Positions 23,601-32,014 of a DNA stretch of 64,000 nt are shown here, one piece after another. The notes beneath the pieces are model-generated. The model saw nothing but the letters and a program-made list of their open reading frames with translations. It was not told the DNA's origin and did not search any database. A program made the translations under genes and the position numbers. This stretch comes from Gordius sp. MW1 (lineage: Eukaryota > Nematomorpha > Gordioida > Gordea > Gordiidae), in assembly GCA_964036665.1 (NCBI GenBank), contig OZ038526.1:33914001-33978000 (forward strand). Reading direction: 5' to 3'. Position 1 is the first letter of the stretch; every line of letters begins with the position of its first letter.

Positions 23601-26600
23601 TAGTTTCCTCCTGTTCAGGATCCTATGGAAAAATGGCGTTGGCTTTATTCAAAGAAATAGGCAGGCAATCCCCTCCCTCCAAACATTCCCCCGCATTTTT
23701 ATTGAAACAATCAATAGCTATCTTAATTGAAAAATTTAATTTCAAATCTTTTTTGGATTCCTGGCCTCTTCTAAAAGAGGAAGATGAAGATTACTCATAT
23801 GATGTTTTTTTTTAATATAATTATTATATAATTGTATCATTTAATACTATGTTTAGATATATATCAATAAACTAACTTCATCTTTAAAAAAAAAATGTCA
23901 GGAGAAGATGTACAAAATTAGAATTTTACAAGATCAAATTAAAACAGGCATGAGTGCAATTTAACCAAGAAGAAAGATAAAATTACAATCACCATATGTC
24001 ACAATTAGCTAATACAAAAATTATTTGAACTCTTTTTAAGACATATATGTAGACTAGTTTTTAACAGTGATTTTAATTTAGTCTTAAAATTTGGATATAA
24101 GAAAATGAATCATGGGTTTTAAAACCTTGAGGTCGTTATAAGGTAGTTTGATAACCTTGAGGTTTTTAAAACCTGACCTCAAGTTGAGCTGAGGTTCACC
24201 TGACCTAAGGTTTTCCCCAGCACCAGACAAAGTATACCAAGTACGCCCCCACGCCCCTAAAAACAATAATTACATATGAATAAGACTGATTTTAGGAAAG
24301 CCACATGGCCTTAACTTGTTACCTATCATTCTAAAATACAACCTTTTAAATATCATCTATAGTTGTAATGAATAAGATTAGTAATTTTAACTCAAGACAA
24401 AAAAAATTTGCGGTTGTCAAAGAGAAATGGAACTAAAAACAGTGCTTTTTATTAAAAATCAAACAAGCACTGACAAAATAATATTTTCATTGTAAATTTT
24501 ATCTTATTTTTAAAATTACTTTAAATTATTTGACATAAGCTAAATGTTAGCTGTTGTCACCTGAGTCTTTCTTACTCCATTAAAGTGCATGTAAAACCAT
24601 GACACTGGATTATTTATACCCATATATTTTGTTCAAAAACTTTAATACAATACCTGCCTTTGATGCTTAAAAATTATTCATATTAGCTAAAATTAAGTGT
24701 TATTTATAGTTTAAATGATTTTTTTTTGAAATTTAAGGCCCAGTGACCTCTTAGCGATTTTGACTATAAGGAAAATGAAAATTCAATATAAAATGTTTTT
24801 TGAGGTATTTGTAGGTGTGGGACAGATAATGCAAACAAAGAGTCTAACCTATAAATAAGTAGCAGTCTAAAAAATGATTAAACAGGATACATTTTTAAAA
24901 GAAAATAAAAGTATAAAACATAAATATATTATATATTTAAACCTAATAAAGTCCTAAATGAAATAAAATATAGATAGAACTAAAAAAACGTAAACAATTC
25001 CATATATAAGTTAGTAAGAATGTTTAAAAGTATACCAAGTGTCAGCTGACGAGTTTGGCGACTTGATGCTTAGCATAACGCCATCGTACCTAATTGTGGA
25101 ATTGGGATCTAGCCACCTGATTGGAACAGCTGTATCACCACACCTAAAATATTCCTCCTGTAATATATGAACATTCGGTTTACCAATTAAAACTAAGGAT
25201 AAATTAGTTATGCTTTTTAATACGATATATTCTTTATAATTTCAAAATAGTATTCCACTTCCACTCGAATGGCACAAGCATTGCAATACTTTGGTTAAGT
25301 AGATACACGAATCTCATTTTTAATCGTTACAAAATAATTAACGGCTACTTATATTATATATTGTATTTAAAACTGTAAATACTAATATAGTAACGCTTTA
25401 TTAATAATATTTTATAAGGGAATACATAGATGGTCGATAGGATAAAATCTAAGAAATAAGCCCCTTAATATATGATGCACCTGAATTTTATTTAGCTTAA
25501 TAGAAATATAAAAATTTAAACTAAAAAATATCACGTTATAGCGTACTTGCAGTTGATCACTAAATGAAACTCTATCCTATTAGTTTTTTGAGTCAATTTT
25601 TAGAAAAGCAATAAATATTTACCTTCATTTTTAGTCGACTTGAGCCCAAACACAAAATTATAATAATGTTTTAAAATATCTGCTAATTATAACTTAAAAT
25701 ATATAAATTATTACCGAACAAAGCTAATTTGAACATTACAAAAGGTGTTAATTTCCAAACTTGACTAAAGGAATTAAATAATTTCATTGAGTTTTGACTA
25801 TATTTATATGATGTAAGCAATAATAACTAACTTTGTAATTGCTAACACCCAATCCGTAGTCGGCTAACTTAGCCGAACAATCTGCTGATAAGGCGACATT
25901 CCTGGCAGCCACGTCGCTGTAAATAAGGATTCAAAACAAACTTTATAAAGTTCATAAAAAAAATATTCTTTAACCAAAACTTGTAGAATCTGCGTAAGTA
26001 TTCGCGATTCAGTAGAGAAATAACAAACATTTTTTTGCTCGTTTAAACATATAACAACCATTTTTACATTGGGTTTCTACTAGTGTTGTAAAAACGCTTA
26101 GGTTTCGTTCGGTGGAACTTTGGTTCAACTAAGACTAACATTCAACTCAGCCTAGAAGGCGTCTAAGAAAAACAGACCCTAAAAACCCTTTTTCTGGGTT
26201 AATCCAGGTCTTTTTAAAACATTAGTTTCTACCTGGATATTCAAGCTTTCACAGTAAACGTTAAAAATGGTTAATAATGTTAAATTTAGGATATGAAACA
26301 GAGGGCCAGAGGTTGTTAATCAAGATTATTTTATAAAAAATCTATTATTGTATCTGTCCATAATCTAGTATAAAAAAACACATTACAACAACAATTATTC
26401 TTCAGTATAAAGCCCATATTAAATGTACCCGTGTGCCAATCCATTTCTATGTATATATTCCAATGCTGATGCAATTTCTCGTAGCCAATTGATTACTATT
26501 TTTGGAATTTCAACTTTCGAGATTCGAACGTTAGTTTGGGAATGATTGGATAATTGCGAAGTTTCGTAATCCCGATTGTTTTTGAGGTAACTTTTGACAT

Positions 26601-29600
26601 CGCCCTGCGACATAAATAGTACAAAAAAGTTTAGCTTTTATATATATTTCATAGATTTTTGATTTAAGTTTATATTAAGTAAACACCGCGACACTTGAAC
26701 CATAGTAAAAGGAAAATGTCCCATCATAGTGAGATTATATTTATCGCACACATTATTTAGTGTCCCTCACGGGCCTAGCCAAGAGGGACAGGGAGGGGCG
26801 GCGGCCCCCCCCCCCTCAAAAATCTGTTTTAATTTATTAAAATTATGGCTAAAATTTCAAAAAATGATCCCTTTGCCCCTCCCTAAATTGCCTCCCTATA
26901 ATCCCAATGCTGGCCTAAGCCCATGGTGACCCTTATTAAAAATAAAACTAATTTATTATAGGTCCCCAAGGTGAATATTATACTTCAAATAAGTTGATTT
27001 ATTTACGAAGATAGTATCGTGAGTGTAACAAGAATTTAAATCAAGAGGGGGGGGGGGCAAAAGTATAGTAAATAATAAACAGAGAGATTCAAAATATTAT
27101 TAGACACATTATAGGGGGAGGGCATATGCCACTCGTGAGCCGATGGAAAGTAAATCTTATGTAAATTTCATTGTATAAATACGGTGGATTTGGATTGATA
27201 GCGTAGGTAGAGGGAAATGGAACGCAATCTACCTACGCTATCAATCCAAATCCACCGTATTTATACAATGAAATTTATATAAACGGATTGAAAATTATTG
27301 ATTATATAAATCTTATGTCTTTAAAAACAATTTCCGATTTTTCTCAAAATGATAATTCTTTGCATTCCTTATGGCTTCATAAATGATAAATTTAATTTTC
27401 TACAAAACGTATCAAATGTTCATCTCTCGCCCTGCAAAATAAATTGTCTTCGGGCCCGAGCCTGGCCCAAAACCATCTCGGGCCGGGCCGGATTTAGGCG
27501 AGGACGGGCGGCCCGTGCAGGGCTCTCTCTAAGTCAGACAACTTTGGCTAAATGATGGGACATATAATTAAGGCATACCAAGGGATTGTGTTCGTAAACC
27601 AGTAGGTAAGGTTGAGTTTCCAAACAATGACCGAGTAGCCGAATGAGATTGGGGTGCCTTAAATCCCTGCACAAATAAATTCCTTTTAGACTGCCTTCAA
27701 AAATAATTGAAAAACAAAGCCTTTCAAAGTCGTTTAACTCGACCACCTAACGACTCTTCTAAATTAGTTTTAGCGTTTCAATTAAAAAACAAATTTTTAT
27801 GACGAACGCGTGCCAATATCAATTTGACCAATAAGGGTTAATAATGCATGCCAATTTTAAGCCTCGCTTAAATTCTCACAACTAAAGTTTAATTTTTCAA
27901 CGATTAATGTATTTTTCAGAGCGACTACATTTTCCCCAAACTGTTATAAATCGGCTTATTTAAACGTTGTACAAAAATAAATATTTAATAACCCTAAAAT
28001 CTAAGCAGCCAGAGATGATAATTATTATTCCATTTATACTAATTTTTATTTAATAAATTTGTGGTTCTTCAATGATTATCAAAAGCATTATTATGCCCTT
28101 TCTAAAATCTAAATTATTAGTGTTTTACACATATACTAACATGGGCGTAGCCAGGTAAATCCAAAAATTTGTTGAAATTTTCGCCAAAATTTCAAAAATG
28201 GATATTTGCCCCTCCCTTATTATTGTCCCACTCTAATTTCAATGCTGGCTACGCCCATGTAGACTAAGTATTACAATCCATTTTATATAAGCTATTGGTT
28301 AGAATCGATGAAAAATAAAATGCCTTCAGATCATAACAATCCGGATAGTTGTTGAAATATTTCAATCTTTACTTGTAAATCGTGGCTTCATGGAGGAAGT
28401 ATTCCTTTTCCCAATTACTTGCATCTTCTTTCATCATCTTAATTATGACTCTATTTACCCCAAAATATATTATTATGTAATTAGGAGCTTTTAAATAGAG
28501 ACTAAATTCAGGAAAATTTATTAAAATTTTCATAATAATTAATTATTTTGCCAATTCATGTTTTAAATTTAAAGTATTTTCTCAGCAAGATTGAATTAAA
28601 AATAAAGTATATAATAATAATTTAAATTTTAATGGTTTTATTGATTCCATTTATTTGCTTACCTTAAACTCTCTAGATAATATTTAATAAAATAGTTTAT
28701 TTACTAAATTATTTAAATTCAGTATTAATAATTAAAATTTTAAATTATAAGATTATTTTTATAATAAGTTTATTTAATGTATAACGCTAAATAAAACGAA
28801 TTGTTAAGTACGTAGTTTCCATTAGGTAAGGAGAACGAGAGTTTTGTTGCACTTTATTAGATTCGGTCGCGCAGACGATTATCTCATCAGCTGATATGGG
28901 CGAGATTATGTTAAACAAATTGCACGAAGCGGTACCTAGAATAACTTGACCAAACCAACCTAGCCAAATAAATTTTACAAATTTCAAGTAAAACAAATTT
29001 TGGATGTAAGGATTTTAAAAACATTTAAAAACAAGAATAATCTCTTTAATTATTAATAGTATGTTTTGAGAATACAATTCAGGTTACATATAAGGTATTT
29101 TGACAATTTTTATTTCGCCTAATACACAAAAGTCGATGCCACGGCAATTTGACAATTGACCTAACGAGTGAAATGAGAGTTTTGTTTATATATATATATA
29201 ACGAAACTATGACTAAAATTTCCATTTTTGTCCATCTCTAGATGTTTATCATAAATTTTTCCCCATCGCTCTCTTATTTAAAATTCTAGCTAAGCTCATG
29301 ATCCAAAGTGCAAGCTCTCTCAAAAATTGTGCGACCGAAATTAAAATATACATTGACCAGGCGCCCAGTGAAAAATGAAATAAACCGGGCTTATGGGGAA
29401 AAGATCGATGCCCTTTATAAAATCAATATTAATGAAATGTCATACATATAACGTAAACAGACCTCAAGTCTGCTCGCTCTCTACACCTCTTTATCAACCT
29501 GATATAGCATTAGCAAAAATTTTAATTAAATTAAAATCAAGTGTTGTTTATAACTAGCTCTCTTCTACTCGAGCTTCACAAATTGCGAATTTATGGTTTA

Positions 29601-30971
29601 TAAAACCGTAATAACACAAGTTTTTTTTCTATTAGGCGAGGTACTATCTTATATTGGTCTAAAAAAATTGCTACAAAATTTATAAATTCATTTTTTTACC
29701 CCAGTACGCTGAGTTAGTAGAAAGTTGTATTATCAAAATAACATTTTTAAATAAAAATATTTAAAAAAGGTGTGGGGGGGGGGGGGGGTTCACATCGAAT
29801 TCTTGTGATCTGTGAATTTAAATTATGTTAACCCTCCATTATCAGGTTAATAATAGTCGATAGTATTATAATGGGATCCTAAGGACCCCAATTTAAAATA
29901 GTTATAAATTGGATGTTGTTGTTATAAGACTAACTTCTCAAACTTGATACGCATAAAATTTGAGCTTTAATAGGTAAATTGCAGGATTAATTTCGTTATT
30001 TGAATCATTTCTAGTATTATATCAATATAGAACTATCCATAAAAATTTTACTAGTTTATTAACGGAGTTTCAGAAACTTCATATGACTGTTATGGGATTA
30101 AAGTCTTGTACGCTTAATATAAGGGTTTAATAGGTATAAGCAGTAATAATTTCGTTAAATAATTTCCTTCTAGTTAAGTTTCAGAAACTTTTTACAACTA
30201 GAGGGGTGTTATGATATTAACTTCCCAAACTTATATTCATGGAGTAGCCACGTTTTGGATTGGGGGGGGGGGGGGGGCGAAACCTATTAAAGTTCAATTG
30301 GGGGGGGGGGGGGGGGGGGCAACACATCTAATTTTTTTAATTTTTAAGGGTTTTTGCTTACAATTTATTTTTGATCATTTAGGGGGGGGGGCTCCCTGGC
30401 TAGACCTATGCTTATAATATTAAATAAATTGCAGGATTTCGTTATTTAATTGAATGATACTAATAGTATATCAATATAGAAATATCCACGAAATTTTCTA
30501 CAAAGTTTTCAACGCGTTTTAGTGTCGAAAAATAAATTACAAATATTTGAATTAGCTGGAGGGGTCTTTTAATTTGTTCTAACCTTTCCCTAGTTCCGTA
30601 TCGTAACGTAGCTCGCCCCGACGCAGGGCTAGGTCACGTGACCCGCCAATGCCCGTAATCGTCCAGCGTTCCTTTAAGTCACGTGCCTCTCCGCCCTGAA
30701 GCAGGCGTTCTCGAACGAATTCTATCATGTGACAGGGGCGGGGCTGAGTTGGTGGGGACAAGATGACGGAGCCTGCCCCCTCAGCCCAATCAGCTGTTTC
30801 TTCCCGTGCCCGCCCACAAATCAAGTGTTGAGGATAAGGTTCAAATTGTATTGGGCTTGAGTTCATGTGTTCATCAGTTATTGGTGAGAGGGGATTGGCA
30901 AAAGTTTCCATGGGTTGTGTAAGTTTGTTAGTCATTGTGGGCAATGAAATGGGAAAAGGATATCTGTAATC
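11507..30971 (-). CDS. LMTK (lemur/AATYK)-like receptor-type kinase gene, kinase-domain part, 7 exons
   Basis: Exons in transcript order: 30971-30584, 28959-28877, 27746-27579, 26604-26429, 25916-25832, 25157-25036, 11689-11507. Joining them with GT-AG introns keeps one frame. The protein kinase fold reads in order: glycine loop LGKGWFGQVILG, HPNLIRLLGHC, PYLLVYEHNPLGDVKSYL, catalytic loop HGDVAARN, DYGLGVSNYKEEY, PIRWLDPN, ADTWSFGILTWEL. GWFG in the glycine loop, PLGD(V/L)K.YL and DYG...YKE.Y are the distinctive LMTK-type words, which is why I prefer this family over other tyrosine kinases. The catalytic Asp and Asn and the DYG Asp are present. The beta-3 Lys is not identifiable and the APE motif reads DPN, so activity is doubtful. 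The 13.3-kb intron between the last two exons is full of transposons. The 5' end (signal peptide, membrane segment) and the 3' end are not found. Confidence 0.75.
12472..12606 (+). pseudogene. piggyBac transposase N-terminal acidic fragment
   Basis: An ATG frame reading MESFKISDIFEDSDWG ... SSESDTDDCLSISSLE and stopping at 12606. The Asp/Ser/Glu-rich start is usual for piggyBac transposases ahead of the catalytic domain. The catalytic domain with its three Asp residues is absent, so this is the stub left by an internal deletion. Confidence 0.5.
12672..12938 (+). pseudogene. piggyBac transposase C-terminal cysteine-rich domain
   Basis: Open for 88 codons: MALELIKPFLIDRLSLPSL, then after a spacer GRCKLCQNHNKH, STYCAICKKYICKTHMYLTC and LHC before the stop. 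The C-x2-C ... C-x2-C-x4-C-x3-H-x4-C-x2-C pattern, with a preceding helix containing LIKP, matches the C-terminal zinc-binding domain of piggyBac transposases, which contacts the terminal repeats. It is well preserved while the catalytic core is gone. Confidence 0.8.
14042..16677 (-). mobile_element. RLE-type non-LTR retrotransposon, most complete copy (broken frames)
   Basis: Read on the minus strand. The N-terminal part is at 16677-16333. The RT entry at 16131-15859 has GQIPEIVAPHFFGATLVSFS and GGIRPIAMGSVLRRL. The palm at 15832-15370 has GFGVKGGCEIASHAVR, EGIQQGDPLGPLLFSL and the catalytic WYLDDG. The thumb region is at 15290-14769. The C-terminus at 14614-14042 has a CCHC knuckle CSLCNNSVKSNGHHGLHC, then KRPDGQTLGAW and LSLAWDYTCTDVFAPSN, a restriction-like endonuclease (RPD...D). 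This order (RT, CCHC, RLE at the end) is that of R2/R4/NeSL-type elements; the exact clade is not determined. Frameshifts between the blocks make it inactive. Confidence 0.8.
16890..17060 (+). repeat. Dispersed ~190-bp repeat (ATTGCTATGCAAT family), diverged copy
   Basis: TTGCAATGCAATATATGGACTCG then GTTGTCCAACTTGTAATTTT, GGACTTATCC and TGTAAAAGACTTTTATTTCG match the copies at 50978, 54943 and 62635 (plus) and 38240 and 47965 (minus) in the same order. It is non-coding. No flanking duplication was resolved. Confidence 0.6.
17160..17770 (-). mobile_element. RLE-type retrotransposon, 5'-truncated copy
   Basis: The minus-strand frame 17701-17372 reads CQLCNSLVDEEARHPLHC (knuckle), then LEGPMRPDGTSLVPWDKG and LLLKWEYTCIDLFAPSN, before a stop. 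Degraded downstream sequence reaches about 17160 (words SIAIASAKFD, SMPLLKEDEE). It belongs to the same family as the copies at 3595, 22976 and 50622, and lies head to tail with the larger copy at 14042-16677. Confidence 0.75.
17820..18330. repeat. Diverged tandem repeats, ~140-bp unit
   Basis: At least three imperfect units share GATNATGACCGTTGCTTACTTCT, GGC(T/C)A(G/A)AGGCCAAA and ATTGCGAAACTG words (about 17820-17900, 17945-18060 and 18130-18200). A related stretch occurs at 60540-60720. It is probably decayed dispersed-repeat sequence that has been locally duplicated. No coding sense. Confidence 0.4.
19195..20377 (+). mobile_element. Miniature LTR retrotransposon (TRIM-like) no. 1
   Basis: Two direct repeats of 273 bp each (19195-19467 and 20105-20377), about 93-95% alike by eye, begin TATAGTATTACC and end TTCTCTACAAA. 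The left repeat is followed at once by TGGTGACCCCGC (19468-19479), a primer-binding-site-like sequence. The right repeat is preceded by a purine tract AAATAGGGGGGGGGGGGG (about 20085-20100). Only about 640 bp lie between, with no Gag or Pol. Each LTR holds a TATATAA box and an AATAAAG signal. The two elements of reverse transcription (PBS, PPT) are present, so it could have been mobilised in trans. Confidence 0.75.
20664..20697 (-). other. tRNA-like 3' half (T-arm and acceptor strand only)
   Basis: On the minus strand GCGGGTTCAAATCCTGT forms a T-arm with a GGTTCAAATCC B-box, followed by TTTCGGCA. No matching 5' acceptor strand (GCCGAAA) or D-arm lies upstream. It is a relic or part of a tRNA-derived SINE, not a working gene. 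Confidence 0.4.
20690..20860. repeat. AACCT/AGGTT-rich inverted-repeat sequence, copy 1
   Basis: Many AACCTNAGGTT and TTAGGTTAGG words in both orientations make a locally self-complementary stretch. A related copy occurs at 24110-24240. The short TTAGG runs are part of this repeat and not a telomeric array. Confidence 0.4.
21007..21249. mobile_element. Foldback inverted-repeat element (MITE)
   Basis: The left arm from ATACTGCCATCTATATTGTG is matched by the inverse of the right arm ending ACATAGATGGCAGCATATT. The pairing extends through TTTATAAAACATT, CTCCC, CCCGCGCATT and GCTGTGAT. Arms are about 90 bp, imperfect, around a CA-repeat centre. It is non-coding and nearly abuts the LTR element that starts at 21298. 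The terminal duplication is not clear. Confidence 0.65.
21298..24002 (-). mobile_element. Short LTR retrotransposon no. 2 (minus strand), one LTR split by a nested insertion
   Basis: On the minus strand the 5' LTR runs from 24002 (TGTGACATATGG) to about 22601. A primer-binding-site-like TGGTGTCAGAA (22598-22588) follows, then about 820 bp of internal DNA, then a purine tract GATAAAGGGAAAGG (21780-21767), then the 3' LTR 21766-21298 (TGTGGCATATGG start). Without the insertion the LTRs are about 470 bp. Flanks CTAAT at both outer ends are a candidate 5-bp target duplication. The interior has only a short Gag-like frame (from MNYSTKGKFLKLKLRQL), so the element is non-autonomous or deleted. An RLE retrotransposon sits inside the 5' LTR at 22976-23894. 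Confidence 0.75.
22976..23894 (+). mobile_element. RLE-type retrotransposon, 5'-truncated, nested in an LTR
   Basis: The frames 23050-23397 and 23426-23815, offset by a small indel near 23390, encode a pre-knuckle region, ACKNCNLPVDEEARHPLQC, then GRMRPDGSSLVPW, LFLKWDFTCIDLFAPSN and a C-terminal LLKQSIAILIEKFNF. The RPD and downstream Asp residues of the RLE are intact, but the frame is broken and the RT is absent. The 3' end is TTCATCTTTAAAAAAAAAA, the same tail as the copy ending at 50960. Both junctions fall at GTGTTATA^AATGTCAG of the host LTR, whose unoccupied partner is at about 21640-21655. Confidence 0.85.
24110..24240. repeat. AACCT/AGGTT-rich inverted-repeat sequence, copy 2
   Basis: Repeated AACCTTGAGGT, ACCTCAAGTTGAGCTGAGG and AACCTGACCT words match the stretch at 20690-20860. 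It is self-complementary and non-coding. Confidence 0.4.
25036..25157 (-). CDS. Kinase gene exon: activation segment
   Basis: Acceptor TTACAG before 25157 and donor TG|GTATAC at 25036. It encodes EEYFRCGDTAVPIRWLDPNS ... SPNSSADTW. PIRW is the P+1 loop. The following APE motif is replaced by DPN, losing the Glu that normally stabilises the C-lobe. The Trp codon at the end is split and completed at 11689 to give DTWSFGILTWEL. Confidence 0.8.
25832..25916 (-). CDS. Kinase gene exon: catalytic loop and DYG motif
   Basis: Acceptor ATTTACAG before 25916 and donor AAA|GTTAGT at 25832. It encodes DVAARNVALSADCSAKLADY then GLGVSNYK. The catalytic Asp and Asn (DVAARN) and the metal-binding Asp (DYG in place of DFG) are intact. 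DYG followed by a YK(E/D) motif is typical of LMTK kinases. Confidence 0.85.
26070..26230. repeat. Degraded copy of the TAGTGTTGTAAAAACGG inverted-repeat family
   Basis: The start TAGTGTTGTAAAAACG (26083-26098) and the inner word CTAAGAAAAACAGACC match the better copies at 48857 and 56709. The right end is not preserved. It lies in a kinase-gene intron. Confidence 0.4.
26429..26604 (-). CDS. Kinase gene exon: alpha-D/alpha-E, start of catalytic loop
   Basis: Acceptor TGTCGCAG before 26604. It starts GDVKSYLKNN, completing PLGDVKSYL from the previous exon, and runs through WLREIASALEYIHRNGLAHG. It ends with donor GG|GTACAT at 26429. The last codon is split and completed by the next exon to give HGDVAARN. 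Confidence 0.85.
26768..26925. mobile_element. Short inverted-repeat element (CATGGGCGTAGCC family) with 8-bp duplication
   Basis: Ends CACGGGCCTAGCCA and GGCCTAAGCCCATG, flanked by GTGTCCCT (26760-26767) and GTGACCCT (26926-26933), 7 of 8 identical. It has the family's poly-C/G shoulder and an AT-rich core with AAAATTATGGCTAAAATTTC. It lies in an intron of the kinase gene. It is non-coding; the short frame across it is spurious. Confidence 0.7.
27163..27276. repeat. Perfect 49-bp inverted repeat with 16-bp loop
   Basis: The left arm 27163-27211 (AAATTTCATTGTATAAATAC to TAGCGTAGGTAGA) is the exact reverse complement of the right arm 27228-27276. The loop is GGGAAATGGAACGCAA. Pairing continues outward a few bases with one mismatch. 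TAAATCTTATGT occurs on both sides (27151-27162 and about 27307-27318). It sits in the intron between kinase exons 28877-28959 and 27579-27746. It is non-coding and of unknown origin. Confidence 0.9.
27579..27746 (-). CDS. Kinase gene exon: alpha-C to hinge
   Basis: Acceptor TTAG before 27746 (an in-frame TAG overlaps the acceptor, so the exon cannot start earlier) and donor TTG|GTATGC at 27579. It encodes VVELNDFERLC ... DLRHPNLIRLLGHCLETQP then YLLVYEHNPL. The HPNL...LGHC...PYLLVYE words are the N-lobe and hinge of tyrosine-kinase-like domains. Confidence 0.8.
28140..28259. mobile_element. Short inverted-repeat element with 8-bp duplication
   Basis: Ends CATGGGCGTAGCCAG and GCTGGCTACGCCCATG are perfect inverse terminal repeats. 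Flanks are TATACTAA (28132-28139) and TAGACTAA (28260-28267), 7 of 8 identical. At 120 bp it is the shortest copy with both ends. It is intronic to the kinase gene. Confidence 0.8.
28877..28959 (-). CDS. Kinase gene exon: glycine loop to beta-3
   Basis: Acceptor TTGGCTAG before 28959. It reads GWFGQVILGTASCNLFNI then PISADEII. Donor ATC|GTCTGC at 28877 is unusual, but it keeps phase with the next exon and gives ADEIIVVELND, which aligns with the AQVVVKEL strand of LMTK kinases. In that alignment the invariant Lys is Val. Other in-phase or out-of-phase donors further on (AAA|GTGCAA, AC|GTACTT) also give no V-x-K motif. Confidence 0.6.
29000..30230. other. Kinase-gene intron, no feature recognised
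   Basis: AT-rich, with a poly-G run (29774-29788) but no recognisable ends, and no coding frame of note. Confidence 0.35.
30238..30410. mobile_element. Short inverted-repeat element with long G-tracts
   Basis: Ends CATGGAGTAGCCACG and CCTGGCTAGACCTATG, with flanks CTTATATT (30230-30237) and CTTATAAT (30411-30418) agreeing at 6-7 of 8 positions. Poly-G runs of about 16, 19 and 10 residues lie inside. It belongs to the CATGGGCGTAGCC family. It is intronic to the kinase gene. Confidence 0.7.
30584..30971 (-). CDS. Kinase gene exon: juxtamembrane region and start of glycine loop
   Basis: Acceptor AATGTAG before 30971 (an alternative ACAG would start at 30963 in another phase) and donor G|GTTAGA at 30584. 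The frame runs SLPTMTNKLTQPMETF ... RRGELRYDTELGK and joins the next exon to give TELGKGWFGQVILG. The exon is strikingly GC-rich for this window, with two CACGTG sites and a GGGGCGGGGC stretch on the plus strand. That looks promoter-like but is explained by an open coding frame of about 129 codons with good splice junctions. The sequence before the glycine loop is not recognised. Confidence 0.65.
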
Positions 30972-30974
30972 CTA

Positions 30975-32000
30975 CATTAGTCATTTAAACATAAAACTTT
31001 AATTAACCTTCCTCTTAAGTAGTGGCACATGTAACTTCTTACTTAGTTTTGCTTATAATTTATAACTCATTTTTAATTTTAAAAAACAAATACACATTTA
31101 ACTACAGATTTAAATGTTTTTGGTTTTATAGTTGAAAAATTTATTTGCCAATAGCAAATTGGTCAAATAAATTTTGTTTTAAGATAATTATAGAGCGACC
31201 ATTTTGGCAATTAATAGATACACTATAATTGTAAGCTAAAAAACCATACCAATGTAGTAAAAAGTAGAAAATTAGAATTTACCCCCGTTATTGTGTCTTT
31301 TAAGCAAAATAAATAAAATATGTTAGAAAAAGGTATTGTAAAGTTATTTTTGTAAAAATTCAGTAAGATTCATCATTTTCAATCTAATAAACATTAAAAT
31401 TGCCACTTGTTGAACAGTTAGAATTTTATAAAAATTTAAACAAAAATGGCATTATGGAATTAGCATATAAAATTAATCCTAAGCTCTAAAAACATGTTGG
31501 AAAATCAGTCAAACACTTTTACAGAATGATACAACATAAAAATTACGTTTTGATAATAATTGTCACAACAAATATTTCCCATTTCGCAAATTTAAAAATA
31601 ATCACATGTTATAACTAAAAGTTATTTTGGTACATAGCGTATATCCATAGACCAATAAAACCATACACTGCCAAACAGCTGATTTTGACTATTAAAATCA
31701 TTTAGACACTATTATAGCTGCCATCTTGGAGGAAAAACTCAACCACATATATATTTATGCTCCTCCACCATATAATTATAAGAGAATAAATTAGACAATT
31801 AGCTTAATTTATAAATTAAAAAAAATAAAGTTTAATAAAATAAGACGATAATATGCTGACTTTTATTGATTGGTTACAATTTCCAACAAAATGGCGGTTT
31901 CTATACTTGCTAAAAAATTATCAGCTGTTCAAGCAGTCTGTGATTTTATAAGTCTATGTTTGTATCATATTATAAAATGAGTATTGTTTTTATTATACAG
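30975..32000. other. AT-rich DNA upstream of the kinase exons, no feature recognised
   Basis: No coding frame or clear repeat. It is probably an intron or 5' region of the minus-strand kinase gene. Confidence 0.35.
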
Positions 32001-32014
32001 TGACTGTGCTAGTA

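Noticed and set aside
27163-27276. microRNA gene
   Set aside because: A perfect 49-bp stem is too perfect for a typical animal precursor, and there is no sequence evidence of a mature arm. Kept as a hairpin of unknown origin.
30590-30950. CpG-island-like promoter with E-boxes, GC box and CCAAT
   Set aside because: The same block is an open frame of about 129 codons on the minus strand that splices in phase to the glycine-loop exon. A coding exon explains it better, though a dual role is not excluded.
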